Below, piece after piece: positions 16,140 through 24,874 of a stretch of 64,000 nt of DNA. The stretch comes from Flavobacteriales bacterium (lineage in GTDB: Bacteria > Bacteroidota > Bacteroidia > Flavobacteriales_F > PHOS-HE28): positions 62,001 to 126,000 of the forward strand of contig JADIYA010000003.1 of the NCBI GenBank assembly GCA_016705545.1. Reading direction: 5' to 3'. The notes under the pieces were generated by a model, which was given only the letters and a program-made list of their open reading frames with translations, was not told the DNA's origin and searched no databases. The translations under genes were made by a program, and so were the position numbers. The first letter of the stretch is position 1, and every line of letters begins with the position of its first letter.

Positions 16140-18101
16140 ATGATTGACCTGCGCGCCTCTTCCCTATTGCTCCTGCTGGCATCGATGACGGCCGTTGCCC
16201 AGAACACCTGCGAGACAGCTGTGCCCATCGGCTTGGGCGTGCATACCGCACCGCAAGTCACTGGGACTGCTCCAACGCTGGTTTGCGCAGGCCCAGCCAC
16301 CTTGGGAGGCGCAGGCCTTTGGTACAGCTTCACTCCTGGCGCTAGCATGCTCGTGACCGTGAGCAGCTATGTGACTGGGTTTCCGTACGTGGATACGCGC
16401 ATGCATGTGTACACCGGCACTTGCGGAGCCTTGGTGTGCTACTCCGGGGGCGATGACGAAGGACCCGGCTACACCTCCATCGCCACCTTCAGTGCGACGG
16501 CGGGCACCACTTACATCATCGCATGGGACAGCTACTGGTCGAGCAACGCCTTCACCTTCTCGGTGCTCGAATCGTGGGTACCCGACAATGTTGTGCTCTT
16601 TTCCAACACCGTCGTGCCGGGTGTCAGCGGCGTGCAAGGCGCCGTGGATATGAACGATGATGGCAAGGACGATATGGTGTCGCCCGGTTATTCCAGCTTC
16701 AACGTGGCCCACCAGGGCGATGCCGGCGCGTACAGCATCACCAACTACCCCACCTCGAACGCCGTGAACACAGCATCCTGGAGCTTCGCCGTGGGTGACT
16801 GGGACAGCAACGGACATCGCGACCTGCTTTACGGCGGCGGCAGCGGCGCAACGTTCATGACAGCCAATGCCACCGGCACGGCCTACACCCAGTTCAGCCC
16901 GCCCCAGTACATCTTCTGCCAGCGCACCAACTTCGTTGACCTGAACAATGATGGGCACCTCGATGCATTCTCCTGCCACGACGTGGATGCCAACGTGGCC
17001 TTCATGAACAACGGCGCCGGTCAGCTGGTGCATACCCAGGGCGGCTATGGCACCACCTGCGGCAACTATGGGAGCATCTTCACCGACATCGACAACGACG
17101 GCGCAGTGGATCTCTTCGTGGCCAAGTGCGGCTGCGACCCCAATGATCTGCTCATGCTCAATAACGGCACCGGCGCATTCACCAATGTGGCACCATCGCT
17201 GGGCCTCGCCGACGGCCACCAGAGCTGGAGCAGCGCCTGGGGCGACTTCGACAATGACGGCGATATGGATGTCCTCATCGGCGCCAGCAGCGGCGTTGTG
17301 CACAAGCTCCTCTATAACGATGGCGATGGCACCTTCACCGCTGCGCCACCCGATAACGGCATGGACCTGTGGACCGGACAGAGCATCGAGTGGACCGCGC
17401 ACGACTTCAACAACGACGGCTGGATCGATATCCTCGGCGGCGGCGCGTTGCACTACAACAACGGCGACGGCACCTTCAGCCACGACCCCAACGCTCCTGG
17501 CAATGGTCCGATCGGCGACCTGAACAATGATGGCTTCCTCGACATCTGCAATGGCGGTGGCTATCAGCGCAACAACGGCAACAGCAACAACTGGATCCGC
17601 ATCAACCCGCAAGGCACCATCAGCAACCGCGACGCCATCGGGGCACGGGTCAGCATCACCAGCGCGCTGGGCACCCAGATCCGCGACATCCGCAGCGGCG
17701 ATGGCTTCTCGCACATGAGCTTCATCGGTGCGCACTTCGGCCTGGGCACCGATCCAGAGGTGGAAGAGGTGAGCATCCATTGGCCCAATGGCACGGTGGA
17801 GTCCTACAAGAACCCGGCGATCAACACCACGCATGTAATGGTGCAGAGCACCACGACCATGGTGGCGGAGGCCGATGGCGTCAGTTTCTCCATCTCGCCG
17901 AACCCTGCTGAAGATGTGATCATGCTCGCAGGCACCGAGCCGAACCTCAACTACGCCGTGATCGATGCGAGCGGGCGGATCGTGCTCGCAGGTCGTGCGG
18001 TGAATGGCAAGCTGGAGGTGCGGTCACTCAGCCCCGGGGCGTATGTGCTGCAGGTGATGGAGGCAGATGTCGTGCGGTCAGCGAGGTTCGTGAAGAAATA
18101 G
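16140..18101 (+). CDS. Secreted FG-GAP/VCBS-repeat protein with ASPIC/UnbV domain and T9SS tail
   Basis: 653 residues. A signal peptide (LLLLLASMTAVAQ) leads to a jelly-roll-like region at about residues 22-140 (CETAVPIGLGVH, WYSFTPGASM, MHVYTGTC). Repeated FG-GAP/VCBS calcium-loop motifs follow at 150-480 (DMNDDGKDD, DWDSNGHRD, DLNNDGHLD, DIDNDGAVD, DFDNDGDMD, DFNNDGWID, DLNNDGFLD). An ASPIC/UnbV domain spans about 500-570 (GARVSITSALG, SGDGFSHMSFIGAHFGLG). A T9SS type A signal ends the protein (ISPNPAEDVIML, LSPGAYVLQV). The Asp-rich loops imply Ca binding in an integrin-like propeller. It is probably cell-surface or extracellular; its ligand is unknown. Confidence 0.9.
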   Translation: MIDLRASSLLLLLASMTAVAQNTCETAVPIGLGVHTAPQVTGTAPTLVCAGPATLGGAGLWYSFTPGASMLVTVSSYVTGFPYVDTRMHVYTGTCGALVCYSGGDDEGPGYTSIATFSATAGTTYIIAWDSYWSSNAFTFSVLESWVPDNVVLFSNTVVPGVSGVQGAVDMNDDGKDDMVSPGYSSFNVAHQGDAGAYSITNYPTSNAVNTASWSFAVGDWDSNGHRDLLYGGGSGATFMTANATGTAYTQFSPPQYIFCQRTNFVDLNNDGHLDAFSCHDVDANVAFMNNGAGQLVHTQGGYGTTCGNYGSIFTDIDNDGAVDLFVAKCGCDPNDLLMLNNGTGAFTNVAPSLGLADGHQSWSSAWGDFDNDGDMDVLIGASSGVVHKLLYNDGDGTFTAAPPDNGMDLWTGQSIEWTAHDFNNDGWIDILGGGALHYNNGDGTFSHDPNAPGNGPIGDLNNDGFLDICNGGGYQRNNGNSNNWIRINPQGTISNRDAIGARVSITSALGTQIRDIRSGDGFSHMSFIGAHFGLGTDPEVEEVSIHWPNGTVESYKNPAINTTHVMVQSTTTMVAEADGVSFSISPNPAEDVIMLAGTEPNLNYAVIDASGRIVLAGRAVNGKLEVRSLSPGAYVLQVMEADVVRSARFVKK

Positions 18102-18188
18102 CCTCCCGGAACACCATGGCAGTGGGGCTGTCTTGGTGCTGCCGTTAGTGCGCTTCAGTGCCGATGGCAGGGACGCGAGCCTGTGCGC

Positions 18189-20566
18189 TCACTTCCCCTT
18201 CATCTCCCCACCCGTCATCCGGTTCCGCTCCATCTGCATCGGGTTCGGCTGGCGCCATTCGCGCTCGCGCTCTTTGAAGACATCGAAACGCGTGGGCACC
18301 ATGCGCGGTGGCCAGCTGTTGTTGTTCAGGTCGCAGTCGGCGGTTTCGAGCAAGGGATCGAGCACAACGCTCTTCACCTCCTTGCGCTTCACGAAGACCT
18401 TGCTCACTTCATCGCTCGTGCGCCAGATCTCGGCGGGGATGCGCTCCACTTCCTTGGCGCCGTCAGCGTACTCCCATTCCAGGATCACGGGCATCACCAG
18501 GCCGCCGATATTCTTGAACGATAGCTCATACAGATGCAGGTCCTCGTTGAGCAGCCCCAACTCTTCGGGCTTGAGGCTCTTCTTCCACTTCTCATAGGCG
18601 GCGATTTCGCGCTCGGTAGCTGTGAGCGGATCGAAGCTGTTGTAGAAGTCGCGCGTGGCGGGGTCCCGGTCCACCACGAAATCGAGCTTCGCGTCGATGT
18701 TGCGCTGGCGGCTGATATCAGGCACTTCGCGGGCCTTCTCCTCTCGCTTCGCTTTCTCGGCCAGTAGAGGGTCTCGCGGCGATAAGCGCTTATAGCGGAG
18801 GTTCGCGAGCTCGATGTCCACATGGTCGGTGGTGTAGAACCAGCCCCGCCAGAACCAGTCGAGGTCCACGCCGCTGGCATCCTCCATGCTGCGGAAGAAA
18901 TCGGCGGGCGTGGGGTGCTTGAATTTCCAGCGCTCGCAATAGGTCTTGAAGGCGTGGTCGAAGAGCTCGCGGCCCATGACGGTCTCGCGCAGGATGTTGA
19001 GCGCCGTGCAAGGCTTGCCGTAGGCGTTGTTGCCGAACTGCGTGATGCTCTCGCTGTTGGTCATGATGGGCTCGATGCGCGCCTTCACCTTGTCGGGCGC
19101 GGCGTTCGGATCGCCCTTCATGTAATCGACGATGTTGCGGGGCTTGCCGCGCCAGCTGGGGTAGTCCTTGTCCCACTCCTGCTCGGTGAGGTATTGCACG
19201 AAGGTGTTGAGGCCCTCATCCATCCATGTCCACTGCCGCTCATCGGAGTTGATGATCATGGGGAAGAAGTTGTGCCCCACCTCATGCGTGATCACGCCGA
19301 TCATGCCATACTTGGTGCGCTCGCTGTAGGTGCCGTCCTTCTCGGGGCGCCCGCCGTTGAAGCAGATCATCGGATACTCCATGCCGATACGGTCGGTGTG
19401 GACGCTGATGGCCACGGGGTAGATGTAGTCCGCCGTGAACTTGCTGTAGGTCTTGATCGTGTGCGCGACGACCTTGGTGCTATACTGCTCCCAGAGCGGA
19501 TTGCCCTCCTTGGAGTAGTAGCTCATGCAGAGCACGTTATTGGTCTTCACCGGCTGGTTCATCGCGTCCCAGATGAACTTGCGGCTGCTGGCGAAGGCCA
19601 CGTCACGCACGTTCTTGCTCTTGAACACCCAGGTCTTGGTGCCGCTGCTTCGCTCCTTCTCGTTGTCCAGCGCTTCCTGCGGCGTGACGATCATCACCGG
19701 CTTGTCGCTGGTGCGCGCCTGCGCCAAGCGCTTCTGTTGCGTTGAGGTGAGCACTGCGGATGCGTTCGCCCACTCGCCGGTTGCCGCCACGATGTGATCG
19801 CTGGGCGCGGTGATGCTGGAGTGTAGTCGCCGAAGTCGAGGGTGAATTCGCCCTGGCCGAGGAACTGCTTGTGCATCCAGCCGCTGTAATCCATGTACGC
19901 GGCCATGCGCGGGTAGAAGTGCGCGATGGTGTAGATGTAGTTGTCCTCGTCGGGGAAATACTCGTAGCCGCCACGGCCGCCCCACTTCATGCGGTCGTTG
20001 ATCCAATTCCACCACTCCACCTTGAAGCTGAAGGTGGCGCCGGGCGCGAGCGGCTTTGGCAGGTCGATGCGCATCATGGTCTTATTGATCGTGTACTTCA
20101 GCTTGCCGCCGCCCGCATCGGTGACGCTGGTTATCTTGTATCCGCCCTCGAAGGGATTCACCCACTTGTCCACTTGCGAGAGGCTCACACTATCGCCCAG
20201 GGTTCCGGTGCGGATGGCATTCGCGTCGCTGTTCGGCTCGAAGATGTTCTGGTCAAGTTGCAGCCAGAGGTACTCGAGTCTGTCCGGTGATTGGTTGTGG
20301 TAAGTGATGGTTTCGCGGCCCGTCAGCTTCGGGAGCACGCCTTCGCTCGCCTTCGGCTCGGTGATCTCGACATGGATGTCGTAATCGGCCTTCATTTGCC
20401 AATATGCGTGGCCGGGGGCTCCGCTGGCCGTGCGTTGCTCGTTGGGCGTAGGGAGTTCCTGATCGAGCTGGCGGAATTTATCGCGGCCGTAGCGGGGGGA
20501 GTCTTGGGCGGGCGAAACCAGGGCGGCCAATACGCCAATGATCCAAAGGGTGTGCTTGATGAGCAT
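18189..20566 (-). pseudogene. M1-family metallopeptidase, frameshifted
   Basis: Together two frames encode about 792 residues. The ATG at 20566 starts a signal peptide (MLIKHTLWIIGVLAALVSPAQ) and the M1 N-terminal beta domain (YDIHVEITEPKASEGVLPKLTGRETITY, FSFKVEWWNWIN, FTLDFGDY). The other frame continues with APSDHIVAATGEW and holds the gluzincin site HEVGHNFFPMIINSDERQWTWMDEGLN, where HExxH and the downstream Glu bind zinc. The two join at about 19816-19826 and need one added base. No inactivating change affects the active site. It is an exported aminopeptidase-like enzyme; substrate unknown. A second, intact M1 gene lies at 55021-58065. Confidence 0.85.
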
Positions 20567-20570
20567 TGGG

Positions 20571-20578
20571 CGAAAGTA
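20571..20578 (-). promoter_or_regulatory. -7-like promoter element TACTTTCG
   Basis: On the minus strand TACTTTCG ends only 4 bases before the ATG of the M1 peptidase gene, suggesting a leaderless or nearly leaderless transcript. Confidence 0.4.
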
Positions 20579-20631
20579 GAACGCGGTTGCATGCCGATGT
20601 GCGGTCGGCACCGATGGCGAACTTTGTCCCG

Positions 20632-21114
20632 ATGAAGTCCTTGCTCCTTGCCGTCGTACTTTCCAGCGCCTTCGCGCCTCACGACTTCTTCGTCTCAATC
20701 CTCACCATCCGTCACAAGCCGGAGACGCGCACCCTCGACCTAACCTGGCGCATCACCGCGCACGACATAGAGCATGCCCTTTCAACACGGGGCGCACTGA
20801 AGCTGGGTTCCGCCAACGAGCACCCGAAGGCGGACAGCCTGCTGAACCGCTACTGCATGGAGCACTTGACGCTCTTCCAAGAGGACAAGCAGATGAACTG
20901 GAAGTGGGTTGGGAAGGAGCTCGACGGCGAAACCCTGTACTGCTACCTGCAGGTGGAAGGCGTGAGTGCACCGAAGGACCTCATTGTCTCGAACACACTC
21001 TTACAGGATGTCTTCGCCGAGCAGCAGAACCTGGTGCATGTGGAGGGGGCGAAATTGCCGACACGATCGCATACGTTCGTGAAAGGGAGTTCGGCGCATA
21101 AGTTCACGTGGTGA
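20632..21114 (+). CDS. DUF6702-family exported protein
   Basis: 160 residues from the ATG at 20632 (MKSLLLAVVLSSAFA, a signal peptide); an in-frame ATG at 20614 is possible. The mature part matches the small Bacteroidota family DUF6702: it starts HDFFVSILTIRHKPETRTLDLTWRITAHDIEHAL, has a LFQEDKQMNWKWVGKELDGETLYCYLQVEG middle, and ends LLQDVFAEQQNLVHVEG. The function is unknown. Its TGA overlaps the ATG of endonuclease III (TGATG), so the two are translationally coupled. Confidence 0.78.
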   Translation: MKSLLLAVVLSSAFAPHDFFVSILTIRHKPETRTLDLTWRITAHDIEHALSTRGALKLGSANEHPKADSLLNRYCMEHLTLFQEDKQMNWKWVGKELDGETLYCYLQVEGVSAPKDLIVSNTLLQDVFAEQQNLVHVEGAKLPTRSHTFVKGSSAHKFTW

Positions 21115-21749
21115 TGACGCGCAAGGAAAAGGCGGAATTCGTAGCGAAGAAGCTCGCGGAACTCTACCCGCGCACGACCATCCCCCTGAACCACGAGGAT
21201 CCGTACACGCTGCTCGTGGCCGTGGTGCTCAGCGCGCAATGCACGGACAAGAAGGTGAACGAGATCACGCCGCTGCTCTTCGCCAGAGCACGCACGCCGC
21301 AGCAGATGGTGAAGCTGAGCGTGCAAGAGATCGAGGACATCATCCGGCCCTGCGGATTGGCGCCAGCGAAATCGAAGGGGATCTACGGCCTATCGCGGGT
21401 CATTCTTGATGAGCATGGTGGCAAGGTGCCGAACACTCTGGCCGAACTAGAAGCGCTTCCATCCGTTGGCCACAAGACCGCAAGTGTCGTGATGGTGCAA
21501 GCCTTCGGCGTACCGGCCTTCCCGGTGGATACGCACATCCACCGCCTCGCATGGCGTTGGACCTTGAGCACCGGCAAGAGCGTGGAGCACACCGAAGCCG
21601 ACCTGAAGAGGCTCTACCCCGAGGACCAATGGGCCGACCTGCATCTGCGCATCATCTACTTCGGCCGCGAGCATTGTCCGGCGAAGGGCCATGATCCGCG
21701 CAAGTGCCCCATTTGCAATGTGATCGGGAGGAAGGAGCTGTTCGACTGA
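21114..21749 (+). CDS. nth: Endonuclease III (base-excision DNA glycosylase/AP lyase)
   Basis: 211 residues. The start is taken as the ATG at 21114, which overlaps the preceding stop; GTG codons at 21108 and 21111 are also in frame. The helix-hairpin-helix LEALPSVGHKTASVV supplies the catalytic Lys, and PVDTHIHRLAWR supplies the catalytic Asp. It removes oxidised pyrimidines and nicks abasic sites. The C-terminal iron-sulfur motif is incomplete: HCPAKGHDPRKCPIC gives three cysteines, with wide first spacing and no fourth Cys before the end. E. coli Nth has C-x6-C-x2-C-x5-C. Confidence 0.92.
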   Translation: MTRKEKAEFVAKKLAELYPRTTIPLNHEDPYTLLVAVVLSAQCTDKKVNEITPLLFARARTPQQMVKLSVQEIEDIIRPCGLAPAKSKGIYGLSRVILDEHGGKVPNTLAELEALPSVGHKTASVVMVQAFGVPAFPVDTHIHRLAWRWTLSTGKSVEHTEADLKRLYPEDQWADLHLRIIYFGREHCPAKGHDPRKCPICNVIGRKELFD

Positions 21750-21761
21750 TCTTCGTGGCCG

Positions 21762-22637
21762 ATGAGCGCCGTCGGCTACTACCTCGCATTGCCCTTCCTG
21801 TACGGCATCGCCCTCCTCCCCTTCCCGCTCCTGTACCTCTTAAGCGACTTCACGTGCCTGCTCCTCTTCGGCCTGATCGGGTACCGCAAAGAGGTGGTGC
21901 TCACCAACCTGCGCAAGAGCTTCCCAGAAAAGAACGAAGCAGAGATCAGGGCCATCGCGAAACGCTTCTACCGCTGGTTTTGCGACCTCACCTTGGAAAC
22001 GCTGAAGACATTGACGATATCGCCCGATGCGGTAAGGTCAAGAGTGAACTTCCCCGGCGCGGGTGTGTTCCGGTCATTCGCGGAGAAGAAACAGAGCGTG
22101 ATCATCGTCATGGGCCATTACGGCAATTGGGAACTGGCCGGCGCGCGCTTCGCGGTTGAGCCTGGGCTTCATCAGCTCTATGTCATCTACCATCCGCTGC
22201 AGAATCCGCATTTCGAGCGGCTCATCGTGCACATGCGCACCCGGCTGGGCAACCGGCTCTATGCCATGCAAGAGACCTTCAAGGGCATGGTGCGCGACCG
22301 GCAGCTGCTCACGGCCACCGCCTTCATCGCTGACCAGACGCCTTCGCCGGAGCGGGCCTATTGGACCGAATTCCTCAACCAGGACACCCCCGTGTTCACA
22401 GGTACAGGCGTGATCGCCAAGAAGTTGGGCTATCCGGTAGTATACCTCAGCATCCAGCAATCCAAGCGCGGGCACTACGAGATGCACGCTGAAGTGCTGG
22501 TTCCTGATCCGAAATCGATGTCCGAGAATGACATCAATCAGCTCCATACCGATCGTTTGCAACGGGACATCCGTCAGAAGCCCGACCTTTGGCTCTGGAC
22601 ACACCGCAGATGGAAGCACCGGCGACCCCCCGCGTAA
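21762..22637 (+). CDS. LpxL/HtrB-like lipid A acyltransferase
   Basis: 291 residues. An N-terminal membrane anchor (YYLALPFLYGIALLPFPLLYLLSD) precedes the lysophospholipid acyltransferase domain. The catalytic HxxxxE motif is GHYGNWE at about residue 110, with further family blocks FIADQTPSPERAYW and FLNQDTPVFTG and the basic end LWLWTHRRWKHR. Enzymes of this family add secondary acyl chains to lipid A at the inner membrane. Its stop overlaps the start of the desaturase gene by 28 bases, and it follows nth by 12 bases. Whether it acts as LpxL or LpxM cannot be told. Confidence 0.87.
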   Translation: MSAVGYYLALPFLYGIALLPFPLLYLLSDFTCLLLFGLIGYRKEVVLTNLRKSFPEKNEAEIRAIAKRFYRWFCDLTLETLKTLTISPDAVRSRVNFPGAGVFRSFAEKKQSVIIVMGHYGNWELAGARFAVEPGLHQLYVIYHPLQNPHFERLIVHMRTRLGNRLYAMQETFKGMVRDRQLLTATAFIADQTPSPERAYWTEFLNQDTPVFTGTGVIAKKLGYPVVYLSIQQSKRGHYEMHAEVLVPDPKSMSENDINQLHTDRLQRDIRQKPDLWLWTHRRWKHRRPPA

Positions 22638-23644
22638 CCGTGAAGCACACCGGCGAGCGCAAGGATCTGATCCTTGCCACACGGCCCTTTGCGCTGGAGC
22701 AACGCGCCAGGAGTTGGATGCACCTCTTTGTTTCGGTGGTCGTCACCGCGGGCTGCTACATCGGCACCGTCTATTTCGACCCGCTCTGGAGCAAGGCCGC
22801 ATTCGGGGTGCTCACGGGTCTAGCGCTCGTGCGCCTCTTCATCCTGTACCACGACCACCAGCACAAGAGCATCCTCAACCGCAGCAAGCCGGCTGATGCC
22901 TTCTTCTGGTTCTTCGGCATGTGGATGCTCAGTCCGCCCAGCATCTGGAAGCGCAGCCACGACCACCATCACAAGCACAACTGCAAGCTCTACACGAGCA
23001 GCATCGGCTCCTTCCCCGTGGTGACCGTGGAGAAGTACAAGTCCCTGACGCGCGGCGAGCGCTTCGCTTACAACTTCATCCGCAGTCCTTTCGCCATCGG
23101 GTTCGGTTACGTGTTCGTCTTCATCATCGGCATGTGCCTAAACAGCTTCATCAGCAATCGCGGAAGGCATTGGGATAGCCTCATCACCTTGGTCTTCCAC
23201 AGCGCACTGGGGTTCGCCACCTGGTGGTTCCTAGGCTGGGAGAACCTCGTCTTCGCCTTCTTCCTCCCTTACCTGGTCACCTTCGCGCTAGGGAGCTACC
23301 TCTTTTACGCGCAGCACAATTTCCCCGGGACCGTCTTCGCCGACAAGGATGGATGGAGCTATGTGAAGGCCGCGCTCGATAGCAGCAGCTACATGAAGAT
23401 GAACCCGGTGCTGCAGTGGTTCACCGGCAACATCGGCTTTCACCACGTCCATCACCTTAACGCCCATATCCCCTTCTACCGTTTGCCGGAGGCCCACCGG
23501 GCCATACCAGAGCTGCGCGAAAAAGCCAAGCGCACCAGCCTTTGGCCTTGGGATATCGTTGCGTGCTTCCGCCTGAAGGCTTGGGACCCTGCTTTGCAGC
23601 GCATGGTATCCCGCCGCGAACTGAGGCATCAGCTACGCCACTGA
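22610..23644 (+). CDS. Membrane fatty-acid desaturase
   Basis: 344 residues from the ATG at 22610; a TTG at 22589 is an upstream alternative. All three histidine boxes of the membrane desaturase family are present: HDHQH after the first membrane pair, HDHHHKH, and HHVHH near residue 280. They bind the di-iron centre. Hydrophobic segments at about residues 35-75 and 150-230 anchor it in the membrane. It would introduce a double bond into acyl chains. Adjacency to and overlap with the lipid A acyltransferase gene suggests co-expression for membrane remodelling, which is inference. A terminator hairpin lies a few bases after the stop. Confidence 0.88.
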   Translation: MEAPATPRVTVKHTGERKDLILATRPFALEQRARSWMHLFVSVVVTAGCYIGTVYFDPLWSKAAFGVLTGLALVRLFILYHDHQHKSILNRSKPADAFFWFFGMWMLSPPSIWKRSHDHHHKHNCKLYTSSIGSFPVVTVEKYKSLTRGERFAYNFIRSPFAIGFGYVFVFIIGMCLNSFISNRGRHWDSLITLVFHSALGFATWWFLGWENLVFAFFLPYLVTFALGSYLFYAQHNFPGTVFADKDGWSYVKAALDSSSYMKMNPVLQWFTGNIGFHHVHHLNAHIPFYRLPEAHRAIPELREKAKRTSLWPWDIVACFRLKAWDPALQRMVSRRELRHQLRH

Positions 23645-23647
23645 ATG

Positions 23648-23675
23648 GAAGAAGCCCCTCGTGGGGCCTCTTCAA
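23648..23675. terminator. Terminator-like hairpin between convergent genes
   Basis: The imperfect stem GAAGAAGCCCC...GGGGCCTCTTC with a short loop lies just after the desaturase stop and just after the stop of the small minus-strand gene at 23691. It could serve both. Confidence 0.55.
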
Positions 23676-23690
23676 TCCCGGCGTTCCGGT

Positions 23691-23855
23691 TCAGTTCAGA
23701 ACCAGATGCACTTCACCGAGCGGCGGTGCCTCTACGGCCTGGACAGCCTTGGAATAACCCAAGATCAACTGGATCGTGGATTCCTTGGGGCCTAGGGCAG
23801 CGGGGGGCATCGGTCGGTTGCGAGGGTACTTACGGCGAAGGGTAGTGTTGGCCAT
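23691..23855 (-). CDS. Small conserved-looking protein, 54 residues
   Basis: An ATG at 23855 opens a 54-residue frame: a basic start (MANTTLRRKYPRNRP), then PPAALGPKESTIQLILGYSKAVQAVEAPPLGEVHLVLN. Small Bacteroidota proteins ending in a similar 'LILGYSK...' segment seem familiar, but I cannot name the family. Support: a clear frame filling an otherwise empty gap between convergent operons, a hairpin right after its stop, and a protein-like composition. A longer ORF in another frame (23792-23986) looks random. No promoter is obvious. Confidence 0.55.
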   Translation of the reverse strand: MANTTLRRKYPRNRPMPPAALGPKESTIQLILGYSKAVQAVEAPPLGEVHLVLN

Positions 23856-23923
23856 CGGCTCGGATTAGGTGGTTTCGATGCTGTCTGAACGGAAGCTTGC
23901 CCCGCCGTATTGCATAGGCCCGG

Positions 23924-23960
23924 AAAAAGTGCGGCGGGCACCCTTCGGAGCCCGCCGCTC
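23924..23960 (-). terminator. Rho-independent terminator of the sigma-factor gene
   Basis: A perfect 9-bp stem GCGGCGGGC/GCCCGCCGC is followed on the minus strand by ACTTTTTCC, 38 bases past the stop of the sigma-factor gene. Confidence 0.75.
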
Positions 23961-23997
23961 ATATGGAATCCGGTCTCGCCAGGCACACCGGGGGGGC

Positions 23998-24609
23998 CTA
24001 GGCCCGCTCCAGCGCGATTTCGTGCTTGTCGATCATCTTCCGCATGTTGATCAGGGCATAGCGCATGCGTCCCAGCGCGGTATTGATGCTCACGTCCGTG
24101 TGCTCGGCAATCTCCTTGAAGCTCATGTTCAGGTAGGTGCGCATGATCACCACCTCACGCTGTTCATCGGGCAAATGGTCGATCAGCTTGCGCACATCCT
24201 CATCGACCTGCACGTTCACCAGGCTCTGTTCAGCGTTCTTGCCCGGCTGTTGCATGGCGGCGAACACATCATGGTCGTCCTTGCTGCGCACCAGCGGCAT
24301 CTTCTTGTTCCGGCGGAATTGATCGATGACCAGGTTGTGCGCGATACGGAGCACCCAAGGCAGGAACTTGCCTTCCTCGTTGTATTTCCCCGCCTTCAGG
24401 TGGTGTACCACCTTGATGAAGGTCTCTTGGAACAGGTCCTCGGTGAGCTCGCGGTCGCGCACCAGCAGGTAGATGTGGCTCCACACCTTCCGCTTGTGGC
24501 GGTGCAGGAGTGTCTCGAAGGCCGATTCCTGGCCGTTGAGGTAAAGTTGGACGAGCTCTTGGTCGTCGATGGAAACCGCCGCCTTGGCGAACGTGCGCTT
24601 GGATAGCAT
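23998..24609 (-). CDS. ECF-type RNA polymerase sigma factor
   Basis: 203 residues. Region 2 is clear (YLNGQESAFETLLHRHKRKVWSHIYLLVRDRELTEDLFQETFIKVV, then FLPWVLRIAHNLVIDQFRR). Region 4 is equally clear (HLPDEQREVVIMRTYLNMSFKEIAEHTDVSINTALGRMRYALINMRKM). The linker between them is charged and short, typical of Bacteroidota ECF sigmas. No anti-sigma gene is adjacent, so its trigger is unknown; the gene stands alone between two terminators. A TATATTTG element lies about 190 bases upstream on the same strand. It would direct core polymerase to a specific promoter set. Confidence 0.92.
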   Translation of the reverse strand: MLSKRTFAKAAVSIDDQELVQLYLNGQESAFETLLHRHKRKVWSHIYLLVRDRELTEDLFQETFIKVVHHLKAGKYNEEGKFLPWVLRIAHNLVIDQFRRNKKMPLVRSKDDHDVFAAMQQPGKNAEQSLVNVQVDEDVRKLIDHLPDEQREVVIMRTYLNMSFKEIAEHTDVSINTALGRMRYALINMRKMIDKHEIALERA

Positions 24610-24798
24610 GGCCTTACCCGTTTTGGTCCGTGATGGATCGAGAACGTCAGGGTAGAGGTCTGGCTATCGGCTGTGGCGGTTTGGTTGATGTGGCCCGGAA
24701 AGGGCTTCGGATGAACGCAGGATAGACGCCTAACGGGGGAGAAACGTTGCCTACTTGTGGTTATTGCTTGAACCCGGAAAATTGCCTTTCTGCGGTTC

Positions 24799-24806
24799 CA
24801 AATATA
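24799..24806 (-). promoter_or_regulatory. -7 promoter element TATATTTG, sigma-factor gene
   Basis: An exact TAnnTTTG match on the minus strand within the divergent gap between the sigma-factor gene and uvrA, about 190 bases before the sigma ATG. Confidence 0.4.
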
Positions 24807-24838
24807 GGCCCACTCCCACGCACCGCTGGACCGGGGGC

Positions 24839-24846
24839 TAATTTCG
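24839..24846 (+). promoter_or_regulatory. -7-like promoter element TAATTTCG, uvrA
   Basis: Matches TAnnTTYG and ends 28 bases before the TTG start chosen for uvrA. Confidence 0.42.
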
Positions 24847-24874
24847 TCGCCCCTTTCCCCAGCCCTACCGCCCC

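Noticed and set aside
16164..17834. 556-residue minus-strand ORF opposite the FG-GAP protein
   Set aside because: An antisense shadow of a GC-rich coding strand; no motif or start context.
22589..22609. TTG start for the desaturase
   Set aside because: It would add only seven residues and increase overlap with the acyltransferase gene. The ATG at 22610 is simpler, though both are possible.
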